From Epsilonproteobacteria bacterium 4484_65 (GTDB lineage Bacteria > Campylobacterota > Campylobacteria > Campylobacterales > Sulfurovaceae), in contig NATJ01000080.1 in assembly GCA_002085305.1 (NCBI GenBank), positions 1 to 5,999 on the forward strand: a DNA stretch of 5,999 bases, written 5' to 3'. The notes beneath the pieces were generated by a model. It was not told where the DNA came from. It saw only the letters and a list, made by a program, of their open reading frames with translations, and ran no database searches. The position numbers and the translations under genes were made by a program. Positions 1-5,957 of this stretch are shown piece after piece; position 1 is the first letter of the stretch, and each line of letters opens with the position of its first letter.

Positions 1-330
1 GATACGAGGAAGCTCTGTAGGCTCTTTTCCTATGGCTTTTGCTATATGATATCCTATGGCTTCTCCCTCTCGATCCTCATCGGTCGCGATAAAGACTGTC
101 TCTGCTGCTTTTGCAAGTTTCTTTAGTTCTTTGACTGTAGGATTCGCATCTCTAGGGATGGAGTACTTCGGCACAAGGTCACCTGTTTCTTCATCTATGG
201 TGATACCAAAGGTACTTTTGGGAAGATCACGTATATGCCCCTTAGAGGCAATGACTTTATACTCTTTACCTAGGAAATTGGTAATGGTTCTTGCTTTTGC
301 CGGTGATTCGACTATAATTAAATTTTTCAT
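1..330 (-). CDS. topA: DNA topoisomerase I, N-terminal 110 residues (gene runs off the left edge)
   Basis: This is the start of a type IA topoisomerase, which relaxes negatively supercoiled DNA by cutting one strand. The reading frame is open to the window edge, so only the Toprim domain is visible. It begins MKNLIIVESPAKA, the classic opening of TopA, with the acidic residue E8 (equivalent to E9 in the E. coli enzyme). The second Toprim motif, ATDEDREGE, gives D84, D86 and E88, which match the metal-binding acidic triad of the family (ATDLDREGE in E. coli). The region between them (LGKEYKVIASKGHIRDLPK) is also typical. The ATG at 330 is preceded by a TAAGG ribosome binding site at 340-336 with 5 bases between. 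The gene follows dcd on the same strand, but a 199-bp gap containing its own promoter repeats suggests separate transcription. The catalytic tyrosine and zinc fingers lie outside the window. I am very sure of the family. Confidence 0.97.
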   Translation of the reverse strand, partial: MKNLIIVESPAKARTITNFLGKEYKVIASKGHIRDLPKSTFGITIDEETGDLVPKYSIPRDANPTVKELKKLAKAAETVFIATDEDREGEAIGYHIAKAIGKEPTELPRI

Positions 331-363
331 TAATACCTTACTTTATATATAGGAATTTTTGGC

Positions 364-372
364 ATTGTAACA
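364..372 (-). promoter_or_regulatory. Proximal topA promoter, extended -10
   Basis: Read on the minus strand, the sequence is TG-T-TACAAT with the hexamer at 369-364. It is preceded by a T-rich run (CTTTTG), as is common for sigma-70 promoters of Campylobacterota, which lack a clear -35. Transcription would start near 357, giving a leader of about 27 bases before the topA ATG at 330. The prediction rests on the motif only. Confidence 0.55.
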
Positions 373-406
373 CAAAAGTAGTACTTTATATATAGGAATT
401 TTTGGC

Positions 407-415
407 ATTGTAACA
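407..415 (-). promoter_or_regulatory. Distal topA promoter, duplicate extended -10
   Basis: This is the second copy of the same TG-T-TACAAT element, exactly 43 bases upstream of the proximal one, with its hexamer at 412-407. A transcript from here would start near 400 and read through the proximal copy, giving a topA leader of about 70 bases. Whether both copies are active is unknown. Confidence 0.45.
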
Positions 416-424
416 CAAAAGTAG

Positions 425-529
425 ATAAAAGGCTATAAGTTTATCTTGATTTATATGTATTTACTTAAGTGAGAACGGAGAAGTGTACCCAGCGCGGTAG
501 ATTAAACCACACTAGATATGCGGAGTTAA
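425..529. other. Intergenic region between dcd and the topA promoter repeat
   Basis: No credible coding frame or tRNA shape is visible here. It holds short inverted repeats (GATAAA at 424-429 with TTTATC at 440-445; AGTGT at 482-486 with ACACT at 509-513), all too weak to assign. A TATAAG box at 434-439 on the plus strand could be a -10 element. The stretch around 475-500 is richer in G and C than its surroundings. Confidence 0.4.
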
Positions 530-541
530 TTAACTCTTTTT
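523..541 (+). terminator. Weak palindrome plus T-tract, possible plus-strand terminator
   Basis: GAGTTAATTAACTC at 523-536 is a perfect 14-base palindrome followed directly by five Ts at 537-541 on the plus strand. The stem is short, with two G-C pairs per arm, and the loop would be only AATT, so the hairpin is marginal. It overlaps the dcd stop codon at 532-530. On the minus strand the T-tract is an A-tract before the palindrome, so it would not act as an ordinary terminator for dcd. Confidence 0.25.
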
Positions 542-1096
542 AAGAATTCTAGGAAGTGTAATACCTGTTTGACTTTGATACTTCCCTTTTCTATCAGAGT
601 ATGTTGTTTCACACTGTTCATCGCCTTGCAGAAAGAGTACCTGTGCAATACCTTCATTGGCATAGATCTTTGCAGGCAGTGGAGTTGTATTTGAAATCTC
701 TATAGTGATATGTCCTTCAAATCCTGGTTCAAAAGGAGTTACATTCACGATGATCCCACAACGTGCATAAGTACTTTTACCTAAACAGATAGCTAAGGTA
801 TCACTTGGCATTTTAAAGTACTCAATAGTTCTTGCAAGCGCAAAAGAGTTAGGAGGTACGATGCATACGTCACCTTTAAAATCTACTACATTGTTCTGGT
901 TGAAATCTTTTGGATCAACTACTTCTGCATTGATGTTTGTAAAGATCTTGAACTCGTCAGAGACACGGATATCATACCCATAAGAACTTAACCCGTAACT
1001 TACCACACCTTCACCTACGAGACCCTCACAAAAAGGGGTGATCATCTCTTCCTTGGTTGATTTCTCTCGTATCCATTTATCAGATTTTAGTCCCAT
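530..1096 (-). CDS. dcd: dCTP deaminase
   Basis: Dcd converts dCTP to dUTP and ammonia in the cytoplasm, feeding dUMP and then dTMP synthesis. The 188-residue product is close to the usual length (E. coli 193). It matches the Campylobacter-type enzyme almost word for word as I remember it: [14 protein letters not shown] near residues 32-45, [20 protein letters not shown] around 75-94, and the core [19 protein letters not shown] from 107. By alignment with E. coli S111, R115 and E138, the substrate-binding and catalytic residues are S108, R112 and the general base E133 in GHITIEISN. The C-terminal [13 protein letters not shown] is the nucleotide-covering lid. No second motif indicates a fused dUTPase. 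The ATG at 1096 has an AAGGAA ribosome binding site at 1106-1101 that overlaps the stop codon of the upstream chaperone gene, so the pair is probably co-transcribed and translationally coupled. Confidence 0.97.
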   Translation of the reverse strand: MGLKSDKWIREKSTKEEMITPFCEGLVGEGVVSYGLSSYGYDIRVSDEFKIFTNINAEVVDPKDFNQNNVVDFKGDVCIVPPNSFALARTIEYFKMPSDTLAICLGKSTYARCGIIVNVTPFEPGFEGHITIEISNTTPLPAKIYANEGIAQVLFLQGDEQCETTYSDRKGKYQSQTGITLPRILKKS

Positions 1097-1104
1097 GTTT
1101 TTCC

Positions 1105-1923
1105 TTATTTCCTAATTACTTGAATATTCGCATTTGTTTTCATCTTCTCAAAATAGTCTTTGAGAGCTTTCCCTTGCTGCTGTTGTTTCCATTTTGCAGC
1201 GACGGCACCTTTTGATGCTTCAAAAGGCATATTTACTTTGCCATGCTTGGAGAGAACCTTATAGCTAATATATTTATCTCCGGCGTTAAATGGACGGGTA
1301 TATGAACCATCCTGAGTTTGTAAAATAGTTCCAAGCAAAGCAGGGTTGAGATTCTTCGTTGACTTCTTTACAGAACGGCTTTTTACACCTTTTTTCTTTT
1401 TTGTTTCAAGAAATTTTTTCATGGCTGCTTCCGAGGTTGAAGAGTATTCGATCATATTGATAGTTGATGGAACGGTAAATTCTTCTTTATGATTTCTATA
1501 AAATATTTTAAGTTCATCCTCGCTTGGTGCGGTGATGGTGGCTAATACTTTTTCTTTATAGAACTTCTCTTTTTTCAGTGATTCTTTAATGGAAGAACGA
1601 TACTTGGACCATGTTGTGCCTCTCTGTTTTAATATTTTTTGCATTTTGGGGACAGTTACATTGTTTTGTGCTGCTATTTGAGTAATTTTGCTATCTATAG
1701 TATCTTCTGAAATAACAATATTTTTCATCGCAGCTTTTTGCAGTCTGTCTTGGATGAGTAGATCGGTAGCTTCTTTTTTACTTACCTGCAGTTGTTTCTG
1801 GACGGCACGTATTTCAGCGGTGGTTACAGCTTCACCTTCAACGATAAGAGCGATCGCATCAATCATTTTTGCATGTGAAAGGGTGAGTAGTGTGATGAAT
1901 CCAAGCAGAATCAGTTTTTTCAT
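1105..1923 (-). CDS. SurA-like periplasmic chaperone with degenerate parvulin domain (Cj1289 type)
   Basis: This is probably a periplasmic folding factor for outer-membrane proteins. Residues 1-18 are a Sec signal peptide ([18 protein letters not shown], then K) with no lipobox cysteine. Residues 20-130 form the helical SurA N-terminal chaperone domain, opening with [18 protein letters not shown], which parallels the 'VVNNDVVLESDI' opening of SurA. Residues 134-228 occupy the place of a parvulin prolyl isomerase domain but lack its hallmark histidine (HIL) and the GG-x-LGW segment, so isomerase activity is doubtful. A basic C-terminal helix (about 233-262) completes the chaperone lobe. The length of 272 matches the Campylobacter SurA-like proteins PEB4 and Cj1289; it resembles Cj1289 more, and Cj1289 also lies near dcd in Campylobacter, from memory. 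The ATG at 1923 has only a weak GGGA site upstream (1935-1932). It is the first gene of an operon with dcd. Confidence 0.8.
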   Translation of the reverse strand: MKKLILLGFITLLTLSHAKMIDAIALIVEGEAVTTAEIRAVQKQLQVSKKEATDLLIQDRLQKAAMKNIVISEDTIDSKITQIAAQNNVTVPKMQKILKQRGTTWSKYRSSIKESLKKEKFYKEKVLATITAPSEDELKIFYRNHKEEFTVPSTINMIEYSSTSEAAMKKFLETKKKKGVKSRSVKKSTKNLNPALLGTILQTQDGSYTRPFNAGDKYISYKVLSKHGKVNMPFEASKGAVAAKWKQQQQGKALKDYFEKMKTNANIQVIRK

Positions 1924-1936
1924 GAATATTTTCCCA

Positions 1937-1969
1937 TATGTTATAAGTTTAGTTAAAGATTATAACATA
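1937..1969. promoter_or_regulatory. 10-bp inverted repeat with 13-bp spacer, candidate operator
   Basis: TATGTTATAA at 1937-1946 and its exact reverse complement TTATAACATA at 1960-1969 form a perfect dyad with arm centres 23 bases apart. The right arm contains the -10 box of the minus-strand chaperone promoter. The left arm contains the equivalent TGT-TATAAG on the plus strand. It could be a regulator binding site or two face-to-face extended -10 elements. The transcript from the minus-strand promoter would start inside it, so an RNA hairpin is unlikely to be the function. Confidence 0.5.
1959..1967 (-). promoter_or_regulatory. Promoter of the surA-like/dcd operon, extended -10
   Basis: On the minus strand the sequence reads TG-T-TATAAT, a consensus extended -10, with the hexamer at 1964-1959. 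Transcription would start near 1952 and leave a leader of about 28 bases before the ATG at 1923. No -35 is evident, which is normal for Campylobacterota sigma-70 promoters. Confidence 0.65.
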
Positions 1970-2008
1970 ATCGAGTAAAAACAATATGAATAGAATAGGG
2001 ATTTTAGA

Positions 2009-2014
2009 TATAAT
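2009..2014 (+). promoter_or_regulatory. Promoter of the multihaem cytochrome gene, TATAAT box
   Basis: TATAAT at 2009-2014 follows a T-rich GATTTTAGA stretch, a typical Campylobacterota -10 context. The start would fall near 2021, giving a very short leader of about 18 bases. An AAGG ribosome binding site lies at 2028-2031, 7 bases before the ATG at 2039. The evidence is motif and position only. Confidence 0.65.
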
Positions 2015-2038
2015 CATCTTTTAATATAAGGCTTTATA

Positions 2039-4435
2039 ATGATACAAAAAATAATTATTTTAACTGGGCTTATGCTTACCTCTCTTTTTGCTGAGATAAC
2101 AAACAGTTGTGTCAGCTGTCATGAGGGGTTGGCACCCATACGTGAACACAGCTCTAAAATGATGCAAGAGATATTTAAAGTAGCAGATAAAGCAGGCGTA
2201 AAAGGAAATGACTGTGTAGTTTGTCATGGGGGTAGCCCGGACCAGGAAAAGAAAGAAAAAGCACACAGTGGAACATTGGCTTATTTCAAAACCAATAAGG
2301 GACCTAAAGCATTTTATCCTTATCCGGGGAGTCCCTGGATCAATGAAAATACCTGTGGTATGTGTCACCCTAACCAGGTAGCGGCTCAAGAGAATAATTT
2401 GATGGCTACAGAGCAAGGGAAGATCCATGGTGCACTTTGGGGATTTGGTGCAAAAGAGGGGTATAAACATACCTATACCAACTTTGGTGGCAAATCACCG
2501 GATCCACATAAACGTTTGGGAACGGAGACATACAAGAAGTACATGGATGAACTTGCTGCTCTTGAACCACAGGGGTTTCCTAAAGAGACAAAAGAACTTC
2601 CTCCTGCTCCTACAGCAGAAGAGATAGAAAAAGATCCGTCACTTTCTGTCTATACCTATCTTCGTCAAGAGTGTCTACGTTGCCATACCGGGGGGAAAGG
2701 AAGAGAGAGAAGAGGGGATTATAGAGGGATAGGCTGTGCTTCCTGCCATGTGCCTTACTCCAATGCAGGACTTTATGAAGGGAAAGATAAAAGTATTTCT
2801 AAAACAGAAGATGGACATATGCTTGTACACTCCATTCAGTCTTCCCGAAAAGTGAATGTAAATGTCCATGATATCAACTATACCGGTATTCCGGTAGAGA
2901 CATGTACGACCTGTCATAACCGTGGTAAGCGAATAGGTGTTTCGTATCAGGGACTTATGGAGACAGAGTATCAGGCGACCTTTGACAGTGAGGGGAATGG
3001 ACAGCCTAAACTTCATACCAAGCGTTATTTGCACCTTACAGAGGATATCCATTACTCTAAAGGTATGTTGTGTCAGGATTGTCATACATCCAATGATATG
3101 CATGGTGATGGTTTCTTTAGAGGGGCAAATCTTGGTGCTGTTGAGATAGAATGTCAAGACTGTCACGGGACAACTGATAAATACCCTTGGGAACTGCCAC
3201 TTGGTTATAGTGATGAGTTTGCCACTAAACCAAAAGAGGGGAAAGCCAGAGGAACAACTAAAACGCTGGCAGAGTATTTGAAACAAGGTGCGATCCCCAA
3301 AGATAAAGGGGATGGATTCTTGCTTTCTGCTCGTGGAAACCCGATGACAAAAGCAGTGAAAAAAGGTGATAAAATAGTCATGCATTTGGCATCGGGTAAA
3401 GATATTACGCTGACGCCACTTAAAAAACTCAAAGAAGAGAAGAAGATCTCCCAAGAGGGGCTTGTAGCCATGGATCAGATAGCTGCACATACTGATAAAC
3501 TTGAGTGCTATACCTGCCATGCAACCTGGGCACCACAGTGTTACGGATGCCATGTCAAGATAGACTACTCCGGAGGCAAACAAAATCCTGACTATTTGGC
3601 AGCTTCAAAACATCATGTCAATGGCAAGACGGGGGAAGTGGATAATTTGATGGATTTCCTTGTGGATGGAAAAGTAACTGAGACAAGATCTTATCTTCGC
3701 TGGGAAGACCCTGCGCTCAGTCAAAATGGTGAGGGGCGTATTTCTCCTACTATTCCGGGATGTCAAGTAACACTTACGGTCATAGGAAAAGAGGGGAAAG
3801 CACTGCTTCAAAACCATATTTTCAAGATCCCAAATACTGAAGGTGCTGGAGAAGAGGGTATAAACTCTATCACTATGTCCCCGGTACAGCCGCATACAGT
3901 AAGTAAGAAAGCACGAGCATGCGAGAGTTGTCATACTTCTGCAAAAGCGATGGGTTACGGTATAAACGGAGGTAAATATTTTGCAGATCAAAGCAAAACC
4001 ACTATTGTTGATCTGATGACTGCAGACCAAAAAGTCTTACCGCATCAGGTTGATGAACAGATACCTGCCATACCAAACCTTAAACATGACTACTCGGTGA
4101 TGATCGATGAAAACGGTACGCAAGTACAAACGGTAGGTAACCACTGGAAACTTTCACAAGCCCTTGACAATGAAACCAGAGCAAAACTTGACAGAAGAGG
4201 TACCTGTCTAAGCTGTCACAAAGAGATGCCAAATGAAGATCTAGCTGTCTCTCTGATGGTACATACCGCCAAGTTTGCAGGGCTTAAAATAGACAATGAA
4301 ATGCATAAAATGATCGTTAATAAAAGTATTTTAATGAGTGCATGGGTGCAAGTATTGGGTGGATTATTGTTTGGTGGGGGAGTTGTTTATTGGTTTATGA
4401 GACGAAGAAAACAAATGCGTTGTAAAAATAATTAG
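2039..4435 (+). CDS. Secreted 12-haem c-type cytochrome with C-terminal membrane anchor, function unassigned
   Basis: The product is a large periplasmic electron-transfer or redox protein. Residues 1-18 are a Sec signal peptide (MIQKIIILTGLMLTSLFA). Twelve canonical CXXCH haem-attachment motifs start at residues 24, 59, 106, 212, 233, 289, 345, 372, 490, 501, 628 and 723. There are 23 further histidines, enough for bis-histidine ligation. Motifs 9 and 10 (CYTCHATWAPQCYGCH) are only six residues apart, while four long stretches are haem-free (about 111-211, 377-489, 506-627 and 633-722). Residues about 764-787 form one transmembrane helix followed by an arginine/lysine-rich tail, so the haem domain faces the periplasm and the tail the cytoplasm. 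Two other cysteines exist (C575 and C795). No CX15CH or CXXCK site for sulfite or nitrite reduction is present, and no NapC-like, molybdopterin or porin partner is adjacent. It may be a quinol-linked reductase or an electron conduit. It has its own promoter and lies divergent from the chaperone operon. Confidence 0.9.
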   Translation: MIQKIIILTGLMLTSLFAEITNSCVSCHEGLAPIREHSSKMMQEIFKVADKAGVKGNDCVVCHGGSPDQEKKEKAHSGTLAYFKTNKGPKAFYPYPGSPWINENTCGMCHPNQVAAQENNLMATEQGKIHGALWGFGAKEGYKHTYTNFGGKSPDPHKRLGTETYKKYMDELAALEPQGFPKETKELPPAPTAEEIEKDPSLSVYTYLRQECLRCHTGGKGRERRGDYRGIGCASCHVPYSNAGLYEGKDKSISKTEDGHMLVHSIQSSRKVNVNVHDINYTGIPVETCTTCHNRGKRIGVSYQGLMETEYQATFDSEGNGQPKLHTKRYLHLTEDIHYSKGMLCQDCHTSNDMHGDGFFRGANLGAVEIECQDCHGTTDKYPWELPLGYSDEFATKPKEGKARGTTKTLAEYLKQGAIPKDKGDGFLLSARGNPMTKAVKKGDKIVMHLASGKDITLTPLKKLKEEKKISQEGLVAMDQIAAHTDKLECYTCHATWAPQCYGCHVKIDYSGGKQNPDYLAASKHHVNGKTGEVDNLMDFLVDGKVTETRSYLRWEDPALSQNGEGRISPTIPGCQVTLTVIGKEGKALLQNHIFKIPNTEGAGEEGINSITMSPVQPHTVSKKARACESCHTSAKAMGYGINGGKYFADQSKTTIVDLMTADQKVLPHQVDEQIPAIPNLKHDYSVMIDENGTQVQTVGNHWKLSQALDNETRAKLDRRGTCLSCHKEMPNEDLAVSLMVHTAKFAGLKIDNEMHKMIVNKSILMSAWVQVLGGLLFGGGVVYWFMRRRKQMRCKNN

Positions 4436-4471
4436 TGTAGAATTACGAAGATATCTAGAATCAAGTGAAAC

Positions 4472-4476
4472 AGGAG
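4472..4476 (+). promoter_or_regulatory. Ribosome binding site fixing the start of the ABM-domain gene
   Basis: AGGAG at 4472-4476 lies 6 bases before the ATG at 4483, an ideal spacing. An in-frame GTG at 4465 lies upstream of this site and would place the Shine-Dalgarno sequence inside the coding region, so the ATG is preferred. Confidence 0.8.
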
Positions 4477-4482
4477 AATAAA

Positions 4483-4770
4483 ATGACAATAACAAAACGA
4501 GTAACATTCATAGCCAAAGAGGGTAGTGAAGCAAAGATGAAAGAGTTACTAAGTGCTATGGTAGTGCCAAGTAAGGCCGAAGAAGGATGTATATTTTATG
4601 AGATCTTTCAATATGAAAATAATCCGAGAAAATTTATGGCAGTAGAGACATGGGAAAATGAAGCAGCACTTAATGGACATAAAGCATCAGCACACTATGC
4701 TATCTATAAATCAAGCTTTGAACCGTACTGTGATAAGAAATATTCAGATGAATTAGAAGTTTTAGGATAG
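4483..4770 (+). CDS. ABM-fold small protein, YgiN/LsrG-like
   Basis: The 95-residue product belongs to the antibiotic-biosynthesis-monooxygenase (dimeric alpha/beta barrel) superfamily. The beta-alpha-beta pattern is clear: a first strand ITKRVTFIAKEG, a helix with KMKELLSAM, then the conserved EEGCIFYEIFQ, the VETWENEAALNGH turn and the SAHYAIYKSSFEPY helix. The E-x-W and the two histidines of H-x4-H (in GHKASAHY) are the usual pocket residues. Members include cofactor-free quinol monooxygenases such as YgiN and LsrG, which isomerises phosphorylated autoinducer-2. Position just before an aldolase and an LsrK-like kinase favours an LsrG-like role in this cluster, but the sequence alone does not decide it. 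It starts 47 bases after the cytochrome stop with no terminator between, so read-through is possible. Its stop codon lies 3 bases before the aldolase start codon. No signal peptide is present, so it is cytoplasmic. Confidence 0.8.
   Translation: MTITKRVTFIAKEGSEAKMKELLSAMVVPSKAEEGCIFYEIFQYENNPRKFMAVETWENEAALNGHKASAHYAIYKSSFEPYCDKKYSDELEVLG
4764..4767 (+). promoter_or_regulatory. Ribosome binding site supporting a TTG start for the aldolase
   Basis: AGGA at 4764-4767 sits inside the last codons of the ABM gene and ends 6 bases before TTG at 4774. No in-frame ATG or GTG lies nearby; the next methionine is residue 46, beyond the conserved HGGGNTS motif. The TTG is therefore the best start and implies translational coupling. 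Confidence 0.65.
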
Positions 4771-4773
4771 AGT

Positions 4774-5949
4774 TTGAAAAATTTATGGGATGATAAAGAG
4801 GCAAGTAAATACAGGAGTGATCTAGACTTAAGGGTGTATACTTCGAATCTTCTAGGACGTAGTGATGAGCTGGTACTTCATGGTGGGGGAAATACTTCAG
4901 TCAAAAGTATGGTTGGTGGTGAAGAGATCTTGTATGTGAAGGGGAGTGGTTGGGACTTGGTTTCCATCAAAGCTGAGGGCTTTTCTCCTGTAAAGATGAG
5001 TACACTTTTGGAAATGGCAAAATTAAAGAGTCTCTCTGACAGTGATATGGTAACCCAGCAAAAAGCAGCGATGATAGACAAGAGTGCACCAAATCCTTCT
5101 GTCGAAGCTATCTTGCATGCTATCATTCCTTTTAAAGTAGTTGATCATACTCATGCGGATGCTATCGTGACTATTTCTAATTCTAAAAATGGCTTAGAGC
5201 ATATCTCTACTCTTTTCCCTAATTTTCTCATTATTCCTTATGTGATGCCCGGGTTTATATTGGCACAGAAGATCTACGAGATGACACAAGATTTTGACTG
5301 GGATGCCTGTGAAGGGATCATCTTGCATAATCACGGCATATTTACCTTTGACAACGATGCTAAAAGATCATACGACAAGATGATAGCAGCAGTGAGTTTG
5401 GCAGAAGATTTTTTAGCAGAAAATGCCGCTGTCAGTTTTACAAATCCGGAAGTAAATGCTGAGGTTGACCTGGAAAGACTCAAAGTGGTTGTCTCCAAAG
5501 CTAAAGGCTATGATGTAGTGATTAAATTAGATCAGTCAGCATTAGCCAAATATTATGCTTCACAAGATGATCTGACTGCTTTTGCCACACGTGGTGTCTT
5601 GACTCCTGAACATATCATCCGAACGAAACGTATACCGTTGATCCTGGAGGATGAAAATATAGAAGCGGCAGTTGAAGCATATATAAATGACTACAAGAGG
5701 TACTTCCAAACCTTTGCAACCGATGAGATCTGTTTGAACCCTGCGCCTAATTATGCTGTAGTGAAAAATGTAGGAGTGGTTCTTTTTGGTAAAAATGAGA
5801 AAGAATGTACTGTTATGAATGATATTATTGAGCATACCATGATGGCAGTATTGCGTGCAGATAAACTTGGAGGGTATGAGAGTATCTCTCTACGTGATAG
5901 TTTCGATATGGAATACTGGGAATTAGAGCAGGCCAAATTAAAAAAATAG
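4774..5949 (+). CDS. Class II (zinc) aldolase of the RhaD/YuxG N-terminal type, without a dehydrogenase domain
   Basis: Class II aldolases/epimerases of the adducin-fold family use zinc to cleave or form C-C bonds in sugar phosphates such as L-rhamnulose-1-phosphate or L-fuculose-1-phosphate. The 391-residue protein shows HGGGNTSVK (36-44, phosphate binding), YVKGSGWDL (54-62), the active-site acid E111 in PSVEAILHA, zinc ligands H125 and H127 in DHTHADAI, and H187 in LHNHGIF. It matches the aldolase half of two-domain aldolase/short-chain dehydrogenase proteins such as Bacillus YuxG. It ends at DMEYWELEQAKLKK, the segment that in those fusions leads into the dehydrogenase domain. That domain is absent here and may be encoded elsewhere or not needed. 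The TTG start at 4774 follows the ABM gene by 3 bases, and the kinase gene follows after 8 bases. It is cytoplasmic. The family is secure; the substrate is unknown. Confidence 0.9.
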   Translation: MKNLWDDKEASKYRSDLDLRVYTSNLLGRSDELVLHGGGNTSVKSMVGGEEILYVKGSGWDLVSIKAEGFSPVKMSTLLEMAKLKSLSDSDMVTQQKAAMIDKSAPNPSVEAILHAIIPFKVVDHTHADAIVTISNSKNGLEHISTLFPNFLIIPYVMPGFILAQKIYEMTQDFDWDACEGIILHNHGIFTFDNDAKRSYDKMIAAVSLAEDFLAENAAVSFTNPEVNAEVDLERLKVVVSKAKGYDVVIKLDQSALAKYYASQDDLTAFATRGVLTPEHIIRTKRIPLILEDENIEAAVEAYINDYKRYFQTFATDEICLNPAPNYAVVKNVGVVLFGKNEKECTVMNDIIEHTMMAVLRADKLGGYESISLRDSFDMEYWELEQAKLKK

Positions 5950-5957
5950 GATAACAG

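Larger units (their letters stand above)
339..424. repeat. Perfect two-copy 43-bp tandem repeat upstream of topA
   Basis: Positions 339-381 and 382-424 are identical over all 43 bases and directly adjacent; identity breaks on both sides (338 versus 381, and 382 versus 425). Each copy contains, on the minus strand, TG-T-TACAAT, an extended -10 promoter element, followed by an AT-rich TATATAT stretch leading toward topA. The simplest reading is a slippage or recombination duplication of the topA promoter and leader. Two copies with no spacers exclude a CRISPR array. An assembly artefact is possible but cannot be judged from one sequence. Confidence 0.95.

Noticed and set aside
56..352. A 98-codon plus-strand frame with a serine-rich, signal-like start
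   Set aside because: It is the complement of topA, whose Toprim motifs are unmistakable on the other strand.
339..424. CRISPR array or insertion-site duplication
   Set aside because: There are only two copies with no spacer between them, no cas genes, and no mobile element flanked by the copies.
425..529. tRNA or other structured RNA gene
   Set aside because: No cloverleaf, no T-loop consensus and no conserved arm lengths could be found on either strand; only short weak stems are present.
1688..1978. A 96-codon plus-strand frame ending in the divergent intergenic region
   Set aside because: It is antisense to the chaperone's signal peptide and N-terminal domain, with no plausible start signal.
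2060..2470. A 136-codon minus-strand frame, with another at 3605-4030
   Set aside because: Both lie entirely inside the cytochrome gene on the opposite strand and carry no domain signature.
2675..3583. A 302-codon open frame on the minus strand
   Set aside because: It is antisense to the haem-rich cytochrome; its residues show no recognisable family, no ribosome binding site supports it, and the plus-strand frame has twelve haem motifs in register.
4438..4461. TAGAAT boxes at 4438-4443 and 4456-4461 as a promoter for the ABM gene
   Set aside because: They are poor matches in AT-rich sequence; an internal promoter is possible but not supportable, and read-through from the cytochrome gene is equally likely.
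4465..4482. GTG start giving six extra residues to the ABM protein
   Set aside because: The AGGAG ribosome binding site lies downstream of this GTG and is ideally placed for the ATG at 4483.
4483..4770. L-rhamnose mutarotase (RhaM), which would fit an aldolase and kinase neighbourhood
   Set aside because: The fold is the same superfamily, but the EEGC-x2-Y, E-x-W and H-x4-H pattern follows YgiN/LsrG rather than RhaM's remembered sequence. It remains a minor alternative.
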